Shown here piece by piece: positions 1 through 6,375 of a stretch of DNA of 13,562 nucleotides. A model generated the notes under the pieces. It did no database searches. It saw only the letters and a list, made by a program, of their open reading frames with translations, and was not told the origin of the DNA. A program made the translations under genes and the position numbers. The stretch comes from Victivallales bacterium. Its GTDB lineage: Bacteria > Verrucomicrobiota > Lentisphaeria > Oligosphaerales > Oligosphaeraceae. How positions within the stretch are numbered: the first letter of the stretch is position 1; each line of letters starts with the position of its first letter. The stretch is taken from the NCBI GenBank assembly GCA_017431185.1, contig JAFRLP010000116.1, positions 1 through 13,562 on the forward strand. Reading direction: 5' to 3'.

Positions 1-242
1 CCCCTTGAGAGAAAGCCCCTTGAGAGAAAGCCCCTTGGCAGAAAGTCCCTTGGCAGAAAGCCCCTTGGCAGAAAGCCCCTTGGCAGAAAGCACCTTGGCA
101 GAAAGCCCCTTGAGAGAAAGCCCCTTGAGAGAAAGCCCCTTGAGAGAAAGCCCCCTTGGCAGAAAGCCCCCTTGAGAGAAAGCCCCTTGGCAGAAAGCCC
201 CTTGAGAGAAAGCCCCTTGGCAGAAAGCCGCTTGAGCATCTC
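1..242. repeat. Tandem array of 15-bp units
   Basis: Fifteen head-to-tail copies plus one degenerate copy (228-242) of a 15-bp unit. There are two main variants: CCCCTTGAGAGAAAG (A) and CCCCTTGGCAGAAAG (B). The order from the edge is A A B B B B B A A A B A B A B, then the degenerate unit. Units 4 (TCCC start) and 7 (CACC start) carry point changes. Units 11 (151-166) and 12 (167-182) have one extra C. The array runs off the left edge, so its full length is unknown. Plus frame 1 is open from the edge to a TAA at 301-303, and a minus frame is open from an ATG at 237-239 to the edge. The two 1-bp insertions would shift any reading frame, so a non-coding satellite is more likely than a repeat protein. 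Confidence 0.95.
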
Positions 243-343
243 TGCTTTTTTTGCCTTTTTGCAAAAGGGGAGTTTGAATTTTCCCAAGAAGGTGCTATTT
301 TAATGCATCCCATTCGACAACGGCGAATAAAGCAAGTCAAGCA

Positions 344-457
344 ATGCTTTCCGACAAAGCACATCTGGATATCAGCAACGACGCGAACTCCGCGCCGATG
401 TCCTTTGTCGCTTTCGCCCGTTTCATTACCATCGCCATTATTATCATTATTCTTTAG
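344..457 (+). CDS. Possible 37-aa single-span membrane peptide
   Basis: ATG at 344-346, TAG at 455-457, 37 codons. The peptide has a polar first half, including HLDISNDANSAP, then a hydrophobic tail beginning MSFVAFARFITIA and continuing with a run of isoleucines, as a short membrane span would. The pattern 'DIS...F.AF.RF' followed by an isoleucine/valine-rich helix loosely recalls the small subunit IV of aa3-type cytochrome oxidases. That is an impression only; the peptide ends at the helix and no oxidase gene is nearby. No good Shine-Dalgarno sequence precedes the ATG. After the TAG the same frame stays open to a TGA at 593-595. It could easily be a chance ORF. Confidence 0.2.
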   Translation: MLSDKAHLDISNDANSAPMSFVAFARFITIAIIIIIL

Positions 458-478
458 GCTGCCCGTGACTGTTTCAGC

Positions 479-535
479 ACGGAAGACGCGGGTGGCCTTG
501 GCGGTTACGCAGATATCCCTCTTTGCGTCTTCCGT
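479..535. promoter_or_regulatory. Perfect 11-bp inverted repeat upstream of the fusion gene
   Basis: ACGGAAGACGC (479-489) and its exact reverse complement GCGTCTTCCGT (525-535) are separated by 35 nt. The element ends about 46 nt before the ribosome binding site of the gene at 598. It has no T-tract, so it is not an intrinsic terminator. It could be a two-site operator (arm centres about 46 bp apart) or an mRNA leader hairpin. Because the downstream protein carries an HTH domain, autoregulation here is an attractive inference. Confidence 0.45.
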
Positions 536-597
536 AAGTTCATGCCGTGTTTTCTGTGCATTTCCCTTAGTAACCAATTCCAAAGGAGTGCATGAAC

Positions 598-2874
598 ATG
601 GAAAATCAACAAAACCTCGCAATGCGTGTCCGAGAACTACGGACGCAGACCGGGCTCTCCGTCGAGCAGATGGCGGAGAAACTCGGCGTAGCACCCGAAG
701 CGTACAGTGCATACGAAGACGGCTCGCAGCAGGCGCCGTTTTCGTTTTACTTCAACCTTGCCGAACTGTTCGGCCTCGACGTCTCGAGCGTAATCTCCGG
801 AAAGTCACCGAACCAGGCGCGTTACACGGTGACTCGGCGTGGCGAAGGCTTCCCCCTGGTGCGCCGCCCTGAATTCACCTATTTGCATCAGGCCATCCTG
901 AAGAAGGACCGCATCGGCGAGCCGTTCATCGTCACTGCCCCACCAACCCAGGGCAATGAGGAGCCTCGCATCTTTGAACACAGCGGACAGGAGTTCGACC
1001 TGATCCTTTCCGGCTCCCTCTGGGTGTCCATCGACGGGCGCGAGGAGGTGCTTCACGCAGGAGACAGCATCTATTTCGACGGATGGCTGCCTCATGCCAT
1101 GCGGGCCGCCGACGGCAAACCCTGCGAATTCCTGGCCATCGTCATGCGCGGCAACACCCCGCTGCCCCGTCCGGAGCATTTCAGCGAAGAGCCGAAACGA
1201 CAGGAGGCCCCTGCCGCCTCTGCCGAACGCCGGCTTCTCTATCAGGAGTATATGAGCGAAACATGGAATCCCGACGGTTCCCTCAAGGGCGTCAAGTTCA
1301 CCATCCCCGACAATTTCAACTTCGCATGGGATGTTCTGGTTCGCCTTGCGGAAAAATGCCCTGAGAAGATAGCCATGCGCTGGGTTTCCAACGACAAGCG
1401 TTGCCGCGACTTCACCTTCCGCGACCTTGCCGACAACGCCTTGCGCACCGCCAACCTCCTGAAGACCCTCGGAGTGAACAGAGGGGACCGTGTCATGCTG
1501 GTGCTGAAGCGCCACTACCAGTTTTGGGGTGTGCTCAATGCGCTCCACATGGTCGGCGCCGTTGCCGTTCCCGCCTCGTGCCAGATGACCGCGCATGACT
1601 TCGAATACCGGTTCCGCAAGGCGAATGTGAAGGCAGTCATCGCCTCCGCCGACGGACATGTCACCGATGAAATCGATCAGGTCGCCGCAGCGTCAGGTGT
1701 CCGGCTCAAGGTTGTCGTCAACGGCGCCAAGTCCGGCTGGTTTGATTATGACGGGATGGTGCAGCGCTTTTCCACGGAGTTTCCACGCCTTGCCGAACAG
1801 CGCACAGCAGACACGATGCTCGTTTTCTTCAGTTCAGGCACGACAGGCTATCCAAAGATGGTCGAGCACGACTTCTCCTACCCGCTTGGGCACATCATGA
1901 CCGCACGGCACTGGCATCGGGTCAATCCAGACGGCCTGCATTTCACCGTCGCGGACACTGGCTGGGGAAAGGCCCTTTGGGGAAAAATCTACGGTCAGTG
2001 GCTCTGCGAGGCGGGCGTGTTCACGTTTGACTTCGACCGGTTCCACGCCGCCGACCTTCTGCCCATGTTCAAGCAGTACGGCATCACGACCTTCTGTGCG
2101 CCGCCTACGATTTTCCGTTTTCTCGTAAAGGAGGATTTGGCGCAATACGATTTCTCCACGCTCGAACACGTCACCACCGCAGGCGAAGCAATGCCGCCCG
2201 AGGTCGCCATGGCATTCGAGCGCGTCTCCGGCAAACTCCCGCATGAAGGCTTTGGCCAGACCGAGACCACGCTCCTCATCGGCACACTCTGCGGCATGAC
2301 GCCCCGGCCTGGCTCCATGGGCAAGGCGAATCCGCAGTTCGATGTGGTCCTGCTGGACTCCGAGGGGCATCCCGTCCGTACTGGTGAAACTGGTGAAATC
2401 TGCGTCAAGGCCGACTGCGGCAATCCACCCCCTGGCCTCTTTCGCCGCTATCTCGACAATCAGGAGGACACCGACAAGGCATGGCACGATGGCTATTACC
2501 ACACTGGAGACCAGGCATATCAGGATGAGGACGGCTATTTTTGGTACGAAGGTCGTGCGGACGACATCATCAAGACATCTGGCTACCGTGTCGGCCCGTT
2601 TGAAGTCGAGAGCGTCCTCATGGAACTTCCGTACATCCTCGAATGCGCTGTGACGGGCGCACCCGACCCAGTGCGCGGCAAGGTCGTCAAGGCAACCGTT
2701 GTCCTTGTCAAAGGCACCATCGGTTCAGATGCTCTTGTCAAGGAGATTCAGGACTATGTCAAAACGCACACGGCTCCGTACAAGTATCCCCGAATCGTTG
2801 AATTCGTCGATTCCCTTCCCAAGACCGTCAATGGGAAAATCCGCCGTGCGGCTCTGCGGCAGAAGGGGAGTTGA
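598..2874 (+). CDS. XRE-HTH / cupin / acyl-CoA synthetase (AMP-forming) fusion protein
   Basis: A 758-aa three-part protein. Residues ~8-64 are an XRE-type helix-turn-helix (VRELRTQTGLSVEQMAEKLG). Residues ~123-183 are a cupin barrel with candidate metal ligands H128, E132 and H166. After a Pro/Glu/Ala-rich linker, residues ~235-758 form a full ANL-family adenylating enzyme: P-loop SSGTTGYPK (412-420), GFGQTE (551-556), YHTGD (634-638), GRADDIIK (652-659) and the C-terminal catalytic lysine K747 in PKTVNGKIRR. The family converts a carboxylate, ATP and CoA to acyl-CoA; overall resemblance is to medium-chain/acetyl-type synthetases, substrate unknown. XRE-cupin proteins are normally separate transcription regulators, so this may be an enzyme that senses its ligand and binds DNA. 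Start: AAAGGAG at 582-588 lies 9 nt before ATG 598; the in-frame ATG 592 is only 3 nt away. No catalytic residue appears lost. The domain assignment is firm; the regulatory role is inferred. Confidence 0.92.
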   Translation: MENQQNLAMRVRELRTQTGLSVEQMAEKLGVAPEAYSAYEDGSQQAPFSFYFNLAELFGLDVSSVISGKSPNQARYTVTRRGEGFPLVRRPEFTYLHQAILKKDRIGEPFIVTAPPTQGNEEPRIFEHSGQEFDLILSGSLWVSIDGREEVLHAGDSIYFDGWLPHAMRAADGKPCEFLAIVMRGNTPLPRPEHFSEEPKRQEAPAASAERRLLYQEYMSETWNPDGSLKGVKFTIPDNFNFAWDVLVRLAEKCPEKIAMRWVSNDKRCRDFTFRDLADNALRTANLLKTLGVNRGDRVMLVLKRHYQFWGVLNALHMVGAVAVPASCQMTAHDFEYRFRKANVKAVIASADGHVTDEIDQVAAASGVRLKVVVNGAKSGWFDYDGMVQRFSTEFPRLAEQRTADTMLVFFSSGTTGYPKMVEHDFSYPLGHIMTARHWHRVNPDGLHFTVADTGWGKALWGKIYGQWLCEAGVFTFDFDRFHAADLLPMFKQYGITTFCAPPTIFRFLVKEDLAQYDFSTLEHVTTAGEAMPPEVAMAFERVSGKLPHEGFGQTETTLLIGTLCGMTPRPGSMGKANPQFDVVLLDSEGHPVRTGETGEICVKADCGNPPPGLFRRYLDNQEDTDKAWHDGYYHTGDQAYQDEDGYFWYEGRADDIIKTSGYRVGPFEVESVLMELPYILECAVTGAPDPVRGKVVKATVVLVKGTIGSDALVKEIQDYVKTHTAPYKYPRIVEFVDSLPKTVNGKIRRAALRQKGS

Positions 2875-2883
2875 TCGCATAGG

Positions 2884-2940
2884 CCGTCAGGCGTCAATGG
2901 ATGAGGGGGAAAGTGTCCCCCGTCCATTGACATTTGACGG
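2884..2940. other. Long stem-loop just after the fusion gene
   Basis: Nested inverted repeat starting 10 nt after the stop codon. CCGTCA (2884-2889) pairs with TGACGG (2935-2940), TCAATGGA (2894-2901) with TCCATTGA (2923-2930), and GGGGGA (2905-2910) with TCCCCC (2916-2921), leaving a 5-nt loop. No T-run follows, so it is either a Rho-dependent or weak terminator or an mRNA 3' stabilising hairpin. Confidence 0.55.
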
Positions 2941-2942
2941 TC

Positions 2943-2970
2943 AGCGCATTGGATGCGCGGGGCACGCCCC
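2943..2970. other. Two small GC-rich hairpins
   Basis: GCGCAT-TGG-ATGCGC (2943-2957) and GGGGC-AC-GCCCC (2959-2970) are adjacent perfect hairpins between the long stem-loop and the dispersed repeat copy at 2971-3020. They may be eroded parts of the same repeat element. No gene is visible between 2875 and 3130. Confidence 0.4.
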
Positions 2971-3020
2971 GTCAAACCTGGCCAGAGCCACAAGGACGGA
3001 TGGCGGGTTTGGCGGACCGC
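2971..3020 (+). repeat. Dispersed repeat family B, copy 1 (degenerate)
   Basis: The core at 2996-3020 matches 8365-8389 at 22 of 25 positions, sharing TGGCGGGTTTGGC. The flank at 2971-2983 (GTCAAACCTGGCC) also matches the flank of the other copy, with a ~13-nt insertion between flank and core here. Unlike the copy at 8313-8410, this one lacks the long complementary left arm. Confidence 0.5.
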
Positions 3021-3086
3021 ACCACTGTCAACCAGGGAGGCAATACGGGAAAGTCACACTTTTTTTGCAAAAAATGACTTGGGCGT

Positions 3087-3114
3087 TTGCAAGAATGTTT
3101 TTTCGGGTTATATT
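3087..3114 (+). promoter_or_regulatory. Probable sigma-70 promoter for tRNA-Gly
   Basis: TTGCAA (3087-3092), a 16-bp spacer, then TATATT (3109-3114), 16 nt before the first base of the tRNA. The surroundings are A/T-rich compared with the rest of the window. Confidence 0.6.
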
Positions 3115-3130
3115 AATGGCATCGCATAAA

Positions 3131-3204
3131 GCGGGTGTAGCATAATGGTAATGCACTGGCTTCCCAAGCCAGCTACGTGGGTTCGATTCCCATCACCCGC
3201 TCCA
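3131..3204 (+). tRNA. tRNA-Gly (anticodon CCC)
   Basis: A 74-nt cloverleaf with encoded CCA. The acceptor arm GCGGGTG (3131-3137) pairs with CACCCGC (3194-3200), followed by TCCA. The D arm is GCAT-AATGGTA-ATGC. The anticodon stem CTGGC/GCCAG encloses the loop TTCCCAA, giving anticodon CCC, which reads GGG. The T arm is TGGG-TTCGATT-CCCA. It is a single gene with its own promoter upstream and an intrinsic terminator 9 nt downstream, so it is probably transcribed alone. A CCC glycine tRNA is usually a minor isoacceptor alongside GCC and UCC species encoded elsewhere. Confidence 0.97.
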
Positions 3205-3212
3205 AACTTTGC

Positions 3213-3239
3213 CCCTTGTCAATCGGCAAGGGTTTTTTT
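3213..3239 (+). terminator. Intrinsic terminator after tRNA-Gly
   Basis: Stem CCCTTG (3213-3218) / CAAGGG (3227-3232) with an 8-nt loop, followed directly by seven T (3233-3239). Confidence 0.8.
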
Positions 3240-3297
3240 GTTCAGTGGTTTGTGGCTGGACAGTATTTCAGCGGAAACGGATTGGGTCTCTGGGCTT

Positions 3298-3377
3298 GAC
3301 ATGCCCAGGCGCGAGCCCCCAACCTGCCCGCGAGGCCTTCAGGCCTCGCGGAATGAAGTGGCCTGGCGTACAGAATC
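3298..3377 (+). repeat. Dispersed palindromic repeat family A, copy 1
   Basis: Centred on a perfect hairpin at 3328-3351: 10-bp arms CCGCGAGGCC / GGCCTCGCGG around TTCA. Homology to the copy at 4168-4246 (reverse complement) extends through flanks on both sides, from GACATGCC at 3298 to GAATC at 3377, with a few substitutions and small indels. It lies just past the stop codon of the ABC ATPase gene, so its hairpin could shape the 3' end of that transcript. No T-tract follows on either strand. Confidence 0.8.
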
Positions 3378-3387
3378 AACACATCGC

Positions 3388-4140
3388 CTACAGCACTTTC
3401 GCCAGGAACTCGCGCAGGCGGGGGTGGCTGGGGTTGGCGAAGAACTGTTTCGGCGGGGCCTCCTCGACAATATGCCCGCCATCCATGAAGAGAACCCGAG
3501 TGGCGACCTCGCGGGCGAAGCCCATTTCGTGGGTGACCACCACCATGGTCATGCCATCATTGGCGCGTTCCTTCATCAGGGCGAGGACCTCGCCGACCAT
3601 TTCAGGGTCGAGGGCGGAGGTCGGCTCGTCAAACAGCATGACCTCCGGGTGCATTGCCAGGGCCCGCACGATGGCCACCCGTTGCTTTTGACCGCCTGAA
3701 AGGTTGTTCGGATAGGCCTTGGCCTTGTCGGCCAGGCCGATGCGCTTGAGCAACGCTATGGCGCGTTCCTCGGCAACGCCGCTCTTCTCCTTGAGAACCA
3801 GTCGGGGCGCCAGCGTGATGTTCTCCAGGATGCTCAGGTGCGGATAGAGATTGAAATGCTGGAAGACCATCCCCATGCGGGTGCGGAGGCGCTCCGCGCC
3901 CGCACCAGGCGCGGTGATTTCCACGCCGTCGAAGAAAATCTGCCCGCCTGTGGGCCTCTCCAGCAGATTGAGGCAGCGCAGGAAGGTGCTTTTCCCTGAA
4001 CCGGACGGCCCGATGAGCACCACTTTCTCGCCGACGGAAATCTGCGTGGAGATGCCGTCCAGCACAACATGGTCGCCGAAGCATTTGCGCAGTTCGCGCA
4101 CGCTGATGATGTTCTTCCCCATCGCTTGTTCGCTGGTCAT
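3388..4140 (-). CDS. ABC transporter ATP-binding protein, polar amino acid type
   Basis: A 250-aa nucleotide-binding subunit that hydrolyses ATP to drive import through a membrane permease. Motifs: Walker [10 protein letters not shown] (44-52), Q-loop Q94, signature LSGGQ (147-151), Walker B VMLFDEP (167-173), D-loop SALD and H-loop H204. '[10 protein letters not shown]', '[10 protein letters not shown]' and '[12 protein letters not shown]' are typical of the GlnQ/HisP polar amino acid importer group. All catalytic residues are present and length is normal. No permease or binding-protein gene lies beside it; upstream is the repeat region and orn, downstream a repeat and the tRNA. The start is uncertain: ATG 4140 was chosen, but TTG 4146 or ATG 4122 are possible and none has a good Shine-Dalgarno. 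Substrate cannot be told. It is flanked by inverted copies of repeat family A. Confidence 0.93.
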   Translation of the reverse strand: MTSEQAMGKNIISVRELRKCFGDHVVLDGISTQISVGEKVVLIGPSGSGKSTFLRCLNLLERPTGGQIFFDGVEITAPGAGAERLRTRMGMVFQHFNLYPHLSILENITLAPRLVLKEKSGVAEERAIALLKRIGLADKAKAYPNNLSGGQKQRVAIVRALAMHPEVMLFDEPTSALDPEMVGEVLALMKERANDGMTMVVVTHEMGFAREVATRVLFMDGGHIVEEAPPKQFFANPSHPRLREFLAKVL

Positions 4141-4167
4141 GGCCAATGTGGGATTATGACTGGTATC

Positions 4168-4246
4168 GATTCAGACCCCCGGGCTACTTCAATCCGCGAG
4201 GCCTTCAGGCCTCGCGGGCAGGTGTTGGGCTCATGCCTGGCACGTC
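4168..4246 (-). repeat. Dispersed palindromic repeat family A, copy 2 (inverted)
   Basis: The same hairpin as copy 1 lies at 4194-4217, and the homologous flanks run in the opposite orientation (GATTC at 4168 to GTC at 4246). With copy 1 it brackets the ABC ATPase gene as an inverted pair. It occupies about half of the 169-bp gap between orn and the ABC gene, so it lies in the ABC gene's upstream region. Confidence 0.8.
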
Positions 4247-4309
4247 GTACACTTGTGGCAAATCTGAGGCTGCGCACGTCAAAACACAGGTGATGGTTCT
4301 GAATTGTCA

Positions 4310-4846
4310 CTATAACCGAAACAGACGGTCACGGTAGTAGGCGAGTTCCGCGATGGATTCGCGGATGTCCTCCAGAGCCTGGTGCGTCTCCTTCTTCTGG
4401 AACGGGGGCAGTCGAACGGCCCAGCGCTGGGCCAGAATCTTGACGGTGGAGACGTCCAGGGTGCGATAGTGAAAAAAGGCCTGCAGCCGAGGCATGTAGC
4501 GGTAGAGGAAGCGCCTGTCCTGGCTGACGCTGTTGCCGCAGAGGGGGCTTTTGCCCGGCGGGACATGCCGGCTCACAAAGTCCAGGGTCCGCCGCTCCGC
4601 CTCCTCCTCCGTCAAGGTGGAGCGACGCACCCTGTCCACCAGGCCGGAGGAGGTGTGGTGCTGGACATTCCAATCGTCCATCTCCGCCAAGACCTCCTCT
4701 GTCTGATGCACCGCCAGCACAGGCCCCTCGGCAATGACCCGCAGGTCATTGTCGGTGATGATGGTGGCGATTTCCAGGATGCGGTTATGCTCTGGGTCCA
4801 GGCCAGTCATCTCCATGTCCAGCCAGATGAGATTGCGCTCGTCCAT
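4310..4846 (-). CDS. orn: Oligoribonuclease
   Basis: A 178-aa DEDDh 3'-5' exoribonuclease that degrades 2-5 nt RNA fragments (and pGpG from cyclic-di-GMP turnover) to mononucleotides in the cytoplasm. The N-terminus is [14 protein letters not shown], with D10 and E12 as metal ligands. D110 ([10 protein letters not shown]), H155 and D160 ([11 protein letters not shown]) complete the active site. Length is normal for the family. The ATG follows the frr stop codon after only 3 nt (TGA-GCA-ATG) with no separate strong Shine-Dalgarno, which suggests translational coupling to frr. The identification is firm. Its position at the end of the rpsB-tsf-pyrH-frr block is less usual: uppS/cdsA often follow there. 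Confidence 0.96.
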   Translation of the reverse strand: MDERNLIWLDMEMTGLDPEHNRILEIATIITDNDLRVIAEGPVLAVHQTEEVLAEMDDWNVQHHTSSGLVDRVRRSTLTEEEAERRTLDFVSRHVPPGKSPLCGNSVSQDRRFLYRYMPRLQAFFHYRTLDVSTVKILAQRWAVRLPPFQKKETHQALEDIRESIAELAYYRDRLFRL

Positions 4847-4849
4847 TGC

Positions 4850-5512
4850 TCAGACGCGTTCCAGTTCGGCGATTTTGTCGTCCGCCGCCTTTTGAATCTT
4901 GTCGGTGGTCTGGTCGGTGAGTTTCTGGATTTTGTCGGTGAGGGCCTTGGCCTCGTCCTCGGTCAATTCGGAGTCCTTCTGGAATTTCTTGACGGCGTCA
5001 TTGGCGTCCCGACGGACATTGCGGACTTGGACTTTGGCGTCCTCGGCGCGTTTCTTGATGTTCTTGGCGAGTTCGGCGCGGCGTTCGCTGGAGAGTTCGG
5101 GAACAGGCAGACGGATGACCCGTCCGTCGCTCACGGGGCTGATGCCCAGGTTGGAGGAGAGAATGGCCTTCTCGATGCTCTTGATGGCTCCCTGGTCGTA
5201 CGGCTGGATGACCAGCAGCAGCGCCTCGGGCGCGGTGATGGCCGCCATGTCCTTGAGCCGGACTTGCGACCCGTAGTACTCCACGGAGATGCCATCGACC
5301 ATCGCGGGGGAGGCCTTTCCTGTGCGGTAGGAGGCAAAGTCCTTCACCATGAAGGTGACGGCCTGGTTCATCGCCGCTGTGGCGGTGTCCGCTATCTTCC
5401 CGGAGTCGTTGAAGCTGTAGGAGATGGCAGGGGCGGACGGCATCGCGCTGGCGTTGCCCGCGGAAGCCTGTCTCTTTGCGTTCTTGTCCTTGTCCTTGTC
5501 TTTTTTCGCCAT
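4850..5512 (-). CDS. frr: Ribosome recycling factor with N-terminal extension
   Basis: A 220-aa protein that, with EF-G, splits post-termination ribosomes. The RRF domain occupies roughly residues 35-220 with hallmark segments: RTGKASPAMVDGISVEYYG, LLLVIQPYDQGAIKSIEKAI, LGISPVSDGRVIRLPVPELS and ERRAELAKNIKKRAEDAKV. Usual length is about 185 aa. The extra ~33 residues begin MAKKDKDKDKNAKRQAS and continue Ala/Ser/Pro-rich, probably disordered. The long start is supported by AAAGGA about 8 nt before the ATG; an internal Met at residue 24 has no such support. It lies 37 bp after pyrH and 3 bp before orn, consistent with one operon. Confidence 0.96.
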   Translation of the reverse strand: MAKKDKDKDKNAKRQASAGNASAMPSAPAISYSFNDSGKIADTATAAMNQAVTFMVKDFASYRTGKASPAMVDGISVEYYGSQVRLKDMAAITAPEALLLVIQPYDQGAIKSIEKAILSSNLGISPVSDGRVIRLPVPELSSERRAELAKNIKKRAEDAKVQVRNVRRDANDAVKKFQKDSELTEDEAKALTDKIQKLTDQTTDKIQKAADDKIAELERV

Positions 5513-5549
5513 GGTTCGATTCCTTTGGTTATGTTCGGGAGGTTGGATG

Positions 5550-6272
5550 TCATCGAGTCACTAGTGTGGCGGCGCCCATGTCGCCATACATAATATTGCG
5601 CAGAATTCCTGGTTCGCCAAATCGGAAGACCAAAATTGGCAGATTATTATCCTGGCAAAGCGAAAAAGCGGTGGAGTCCATCACTTTGAGGTTGTCGGCC
5701 AGCGCCTTGGCGAAGGTGAGCCGCTCATAGCGCGTGGCGGTCGGGTCCTTCATCGGGTCAGCGGAGTAGATGCCGTTGACTTTGGTGCCCTTGCAGACGG
5801 CGTCCGCCCGAATCTCGCAGGCCCGCAGGGCGGCGCATGTGTCTGTCGTGAAGTAGGGATGCCCCGTGCCGGCGGCGAAGATGACGACCTTCTTCTCCGA
5901 CAGCAGTTTCACGGCACGGCGCTGGTCGAAGGGGGGCAGCACACCCGCCACGGCAAAGGCGGACTGGATTTCGGCGGGGATGCCGATGGACTCCAGCGCG
6001 TCACGCATGGCCAGGGCATTCATGCAGGTGGCCAGCATGCCCATCTGGTCGGCGGTGCTGCGGTCCATTCCCTGGCGGGAACCCGCCAGCCCCCGGAAGA
6101 TGTTGCCTGCGCCCAGGATGATGGCGGTCTCGCATCCGCACTCCACTGGCTCGGCAATGCGCTTCGCCACCTCCACCGTCGCCTCGGGGTCTATTCCGTA
6201 CCCCTGGTTTCCCTTGAGCATCTCCCCGCTGATTTTCAGCAGGATTCGCTTGAATTGCAGTTGCTTTTCCAT
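5550..6272 (-). CDS. pyrH: UMP kinase
   Basis: A 240-aa bacterial-type uridylate kinase (amino-acid-kinase fold) making UDP from UMP and ATP in pyrimidine synthesis. Motifs: KRILLKISGEML (8-19), GAGNIFRG (54-61; the first position is usually GGG), MLATCMNALAMRDALE (79-94), GTGHPYFTTDT (135-145, where many homologues have Asn or Phe for the His) and KGTKVNGIYSADP (161-173). The C-terminus 'GDMGAATLVTR' is normal. A longer frame extends upstream to 6332, but it would run into the terminator hairpin, so ATG 6272 is chosen to match the family's start. The ribosome binding site is weak (AAGGGAAAG about 15 nt upstream). It follows tsf after a 154-bp gap holding a terminator. Confidence 0.96.
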   Translation of the reverse strand: MEKQLQFKRILLKISGEMLKGNQGYGIDPEATVEVAKRIAEPVECGCETAIILGAGNIFRGLAGSRQGMDRSTADQMGMLATCMNALAMRDALESIGIPAEIQSAFAVAGVLPPFDQRRAVKLLSEKKVVIFAAGTGHPYFTTDTCAALRACEIRADAVCKGTKVNGIYSADPMKDPTATRYERLTFAKALADNLKVMDSTAFSLCQDNNLPILVFRFGEPGILRNIMYGDMGAATLVTR

Positions 6273-6323
6273 TGCTTTGCGTGTGTCTTTCCCTTGGGAG
6301 AGCGTTTTGCAGACATTGCGGGC

Positions 6324-6360
6324 AAAAAACAACCTGCCCGCAGGAAAACGGACAGGTTGT
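6324..6360 (-). terminator. Intrinsic terminator between tsf and pyrH
   Basis: Read on the minus strand, ACAACCTG-T-CCG pairs with CGG-G-CAGGTTGT around an 8-nt loop (6329-6360), followed by a run of six T (6324-6329). It lies 66 bp after the tsf stop. With no evident promoter between it and pyrH, partial read-through probably lowers pyrH-frr-orn expression relative to rpsB-tsf. Confidence 0.8.
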
Positions 6361-6375
6361 CAAGGAGACACGCCA

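Larger units (their letters stand above)
243..597. other. Leader/intergenic region before the fusion gene
   Basis: About 350 bp without a convincing gene. It holds a small hairpin (CCTTTT-TGC-AAAAGG, 254-268), a possible 37-codon ORF (344-457) and a perfect 11-bp inverted repeat (479-535). The ribosome binding site AAAGGAG is at 582-588. I found no clear -35/-10 pair. The A/T-rich stretch at 425-456 is the likeliest place for a promoter, but that is only inference. Confidence 0.6.

Noticed and set aside
1..242. CRISPR array at the left edge
   Set aside because: Units are 15 bp and directly abutting with no unique spacers, so it is a simple tandem repeat.
156..872. 238-codon plus-strand frame starting in the tandem repeats and running into the fusion gene
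   Set aside because: It overlaps the first ~275 nt of the HTH-cupin gene in another frame and has no SD; its Pro/Arg/Lys N-terminus is just the translated repeat.
3211..3232. GCCCCTTG in the tRNA terminator, also the start of the 15-bp tandem unit
   Set aside because: An 8-nt match fully explained by the terminator stem; no further similarity to the repeat unit.
4382..5593. 403-codon plus-strand open frame opposite orn and frr
   Set aside because: Antisense to two highly conserved genes; low-complexity Gly/Val/Asp-rich translation typical of a shadow frame.
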